A stretch of 5,832 bases of DNA from an uncultured Methylococcaceae bacterium (lineage in GTDB: Bacteria > Pseudomonadota > Gammaproteobacteria > Methylococcales > Methylomonadaceae): NCBI GenBank assembly GCA_903903365.1, contig CAIUYS010000327.1, positions 1 to 5,832 of the forward strand, given 5' to 3'. The notes under the pieces are model-generated. The model made no database searches, had not been told where the DNA came from, and worked only from the letters and a program-made list of their open reading frames with translations. Shown piece after piece: positions 5,160 to 5,832 of the stretch. The first letter of the stretch is position 1. The number at the start of each line of letters is the position of its first letter. A program made the position numbers and the translations under genes.

Positions 5160-5832
5160 ATGAGCGCATCTCAATCAGCTGTACGTTCACGCGCTGAAGC
5201 TGTAAAAGTTTCACGCACGTTCGATTGGCTAATTTTGTTTACATTGTTCTTCGTTGTACTTGGTGGATATCACATTCACTATATGTTAACCGGTGGTGAC
5301 TGGGATTTCTGGACAGACTGGAAAGATAGACGTCTATGGGTAACCGTAGCTCCAATCGTTTCAATCACTTTCCCTGCGGCTGTTCAATCTATGCTGTGGT
5401 ATCGTTACCGTTTGCCTTTCGGCGCAGTAGTTTGTATTTTAGGTTTGCTCTTAGGTGAGTGGGTCAACAGATATTTAAACTTCTGGGGTTGGACATATTT
5501 CCCAGTAAACTTCTGCTTCCCTTCAAACTTGATGCCAGGTGCAATTGTACTTGACGCTATCTTGATGTTGACTGGTAGTGTAACAGCAACTGCTGTTATC
5601 GGTGGTTTGGCTTGGGGTCTTTTGTTCTATCCAGGAAACTGGCCAATCATTGCTCCGTTACATGTTCCTGTTGAATATAACGGTATGATGATGACACTAG
5701 CTGATTTACAAGGTTACCACTATGTTAGAACTGGTACACCTGAATACATCAGAATGGTAGAAAAAGGTACACTGAGAACATTCGGTAAAGACGTTGCTCC
5801 TGTATCAGCGTTCTTCTCTGGTTTCGTGAGTA
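5160..5832 (+). CDS. pmoA: PmoA, particulate methane monooxygenase subunit A (3' end outside window)
   Basis: Membrane subunit of particulate methane monooxygenase, which works in a trimer of PmoA, PmoB and PmoC. The frame is open from the ATG at 5160 to the right edge, giving 224 residues of an expected ~247, so only the final ~23 are missing. It begins MSASQSAVRSRAEAVKVSRT and shows signature stretches GGYHIHYML (35-43), GGDWDFWTDWKDRRLWVTV (45-63), GEWVNRYLNFWGWTYFPVNF (99-118), LFYPGNWPIIAPLHVPVEYN (155-174) and RTGTPEYIRMVEKGTLRTFG (190-209). Hydrophobic helices between these fit a multi-span inner-membrane protein. The sequence resembles type I methanotroph PmoA and not AmoA. Codon bias matches pmoC. 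It is co-transcribed with pmoC, and pmoB is expected next. Confidence 0.98.
   Translation, partial: MSASQSAVRSRAEAVKVSRTFDWLILFTLFFVVLGGYHIHYMLTGGDWDFWTDWKDRRLWVTVAPIVSITFPAAVQSMLWYRYRLPFGAVVCILGLLLGEWVNRYLNFWGWTYFPVNFCFPSNLMPGAIVLDAILMLTGSVTATAVIGGLAWGLLFYPGNWPIIAPLHVPVEYNGMMMTLADLQGYHYVRTGTPEYIRMVEKGTLRTFGKDVAPVSAFFSGFVS

Noticed and set aside
4285..5832. pmoCA as ammonia monooxygenase (amoCA) genes
   Set aside because: Both proteins match methanotroph PmoC and PmoA signature stretches closely, including the PmoA start and the PVEYNGM region.

Overview
The window looks like chromosomal DNA of a gammaproteobacterial (type I, Methylococcales) methanotroph, perhaps Methylobacter or a relative. 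The right end carries the start of a particulate methane monooxygenase operon (pmoC, then pmoA cut by the window edge) whose proteins closely resemble those of Methylococcus capsulatus as I remember them. Genus placement is an inference from memory; no search was run.

Left part (1-3355, + strand) is the tail of a SUF iron-sulfur cluster assembly operon: the C-terminal half of sufD, then sufS (cysteine desulfurase), sufU (zinc-dependent sulfur acceptor), a 16S rRNA methyltransferase of the RsmJ family, and a small Rieske-type [2Fe-2S] protein. sufD/sufS and sufS/sufU overlap by 4 and 1 bases, and the later gaps are about 20 bases, so they probably form one transcript. SufS takes sulfur from cysteine, SufU relays it, and the SufBCD scaffold (sufB and sufC presumably lie upstream) builds clusters. 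The Rieske protein is a possible client or electron carrier. A strong hairpin with a T-run at 3493-3535 probably ends the transcript.

Middle part (3553-3990, - strand) is one unrecognised small protein with an N-terminal hydrophobic segment and two cysteines. It is convergent with the suf operon and divergent from pmo.

Right part (3991-5832, + strand) begins with a regulatory leader of about 290 bases. It holds a good sigma70-like promoter (TTGACA / extended -10 TGgTAGACT), two mutually exclusive hairpins almost exactly at the predicted transcription start, a possible 15-codon leader ORF, and a near-perfect ribosome binding site before pmoC. pmoC keeps all six residues expected for the CuC and CuD copper sites. 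A hairpin wraps the pmoC stop codon, and a second one lies in the 122-base gap before pmoA. pmoB would be expected just beyond the window.

I see no mobile element, CRISPR array, tRNA or rRNA. No wholly new system is evident. The most interesting items are the structured pmo leader, the rRNA methyltransferase inside a suf operon, and the unknown membrane-anchored protein next to pmo.
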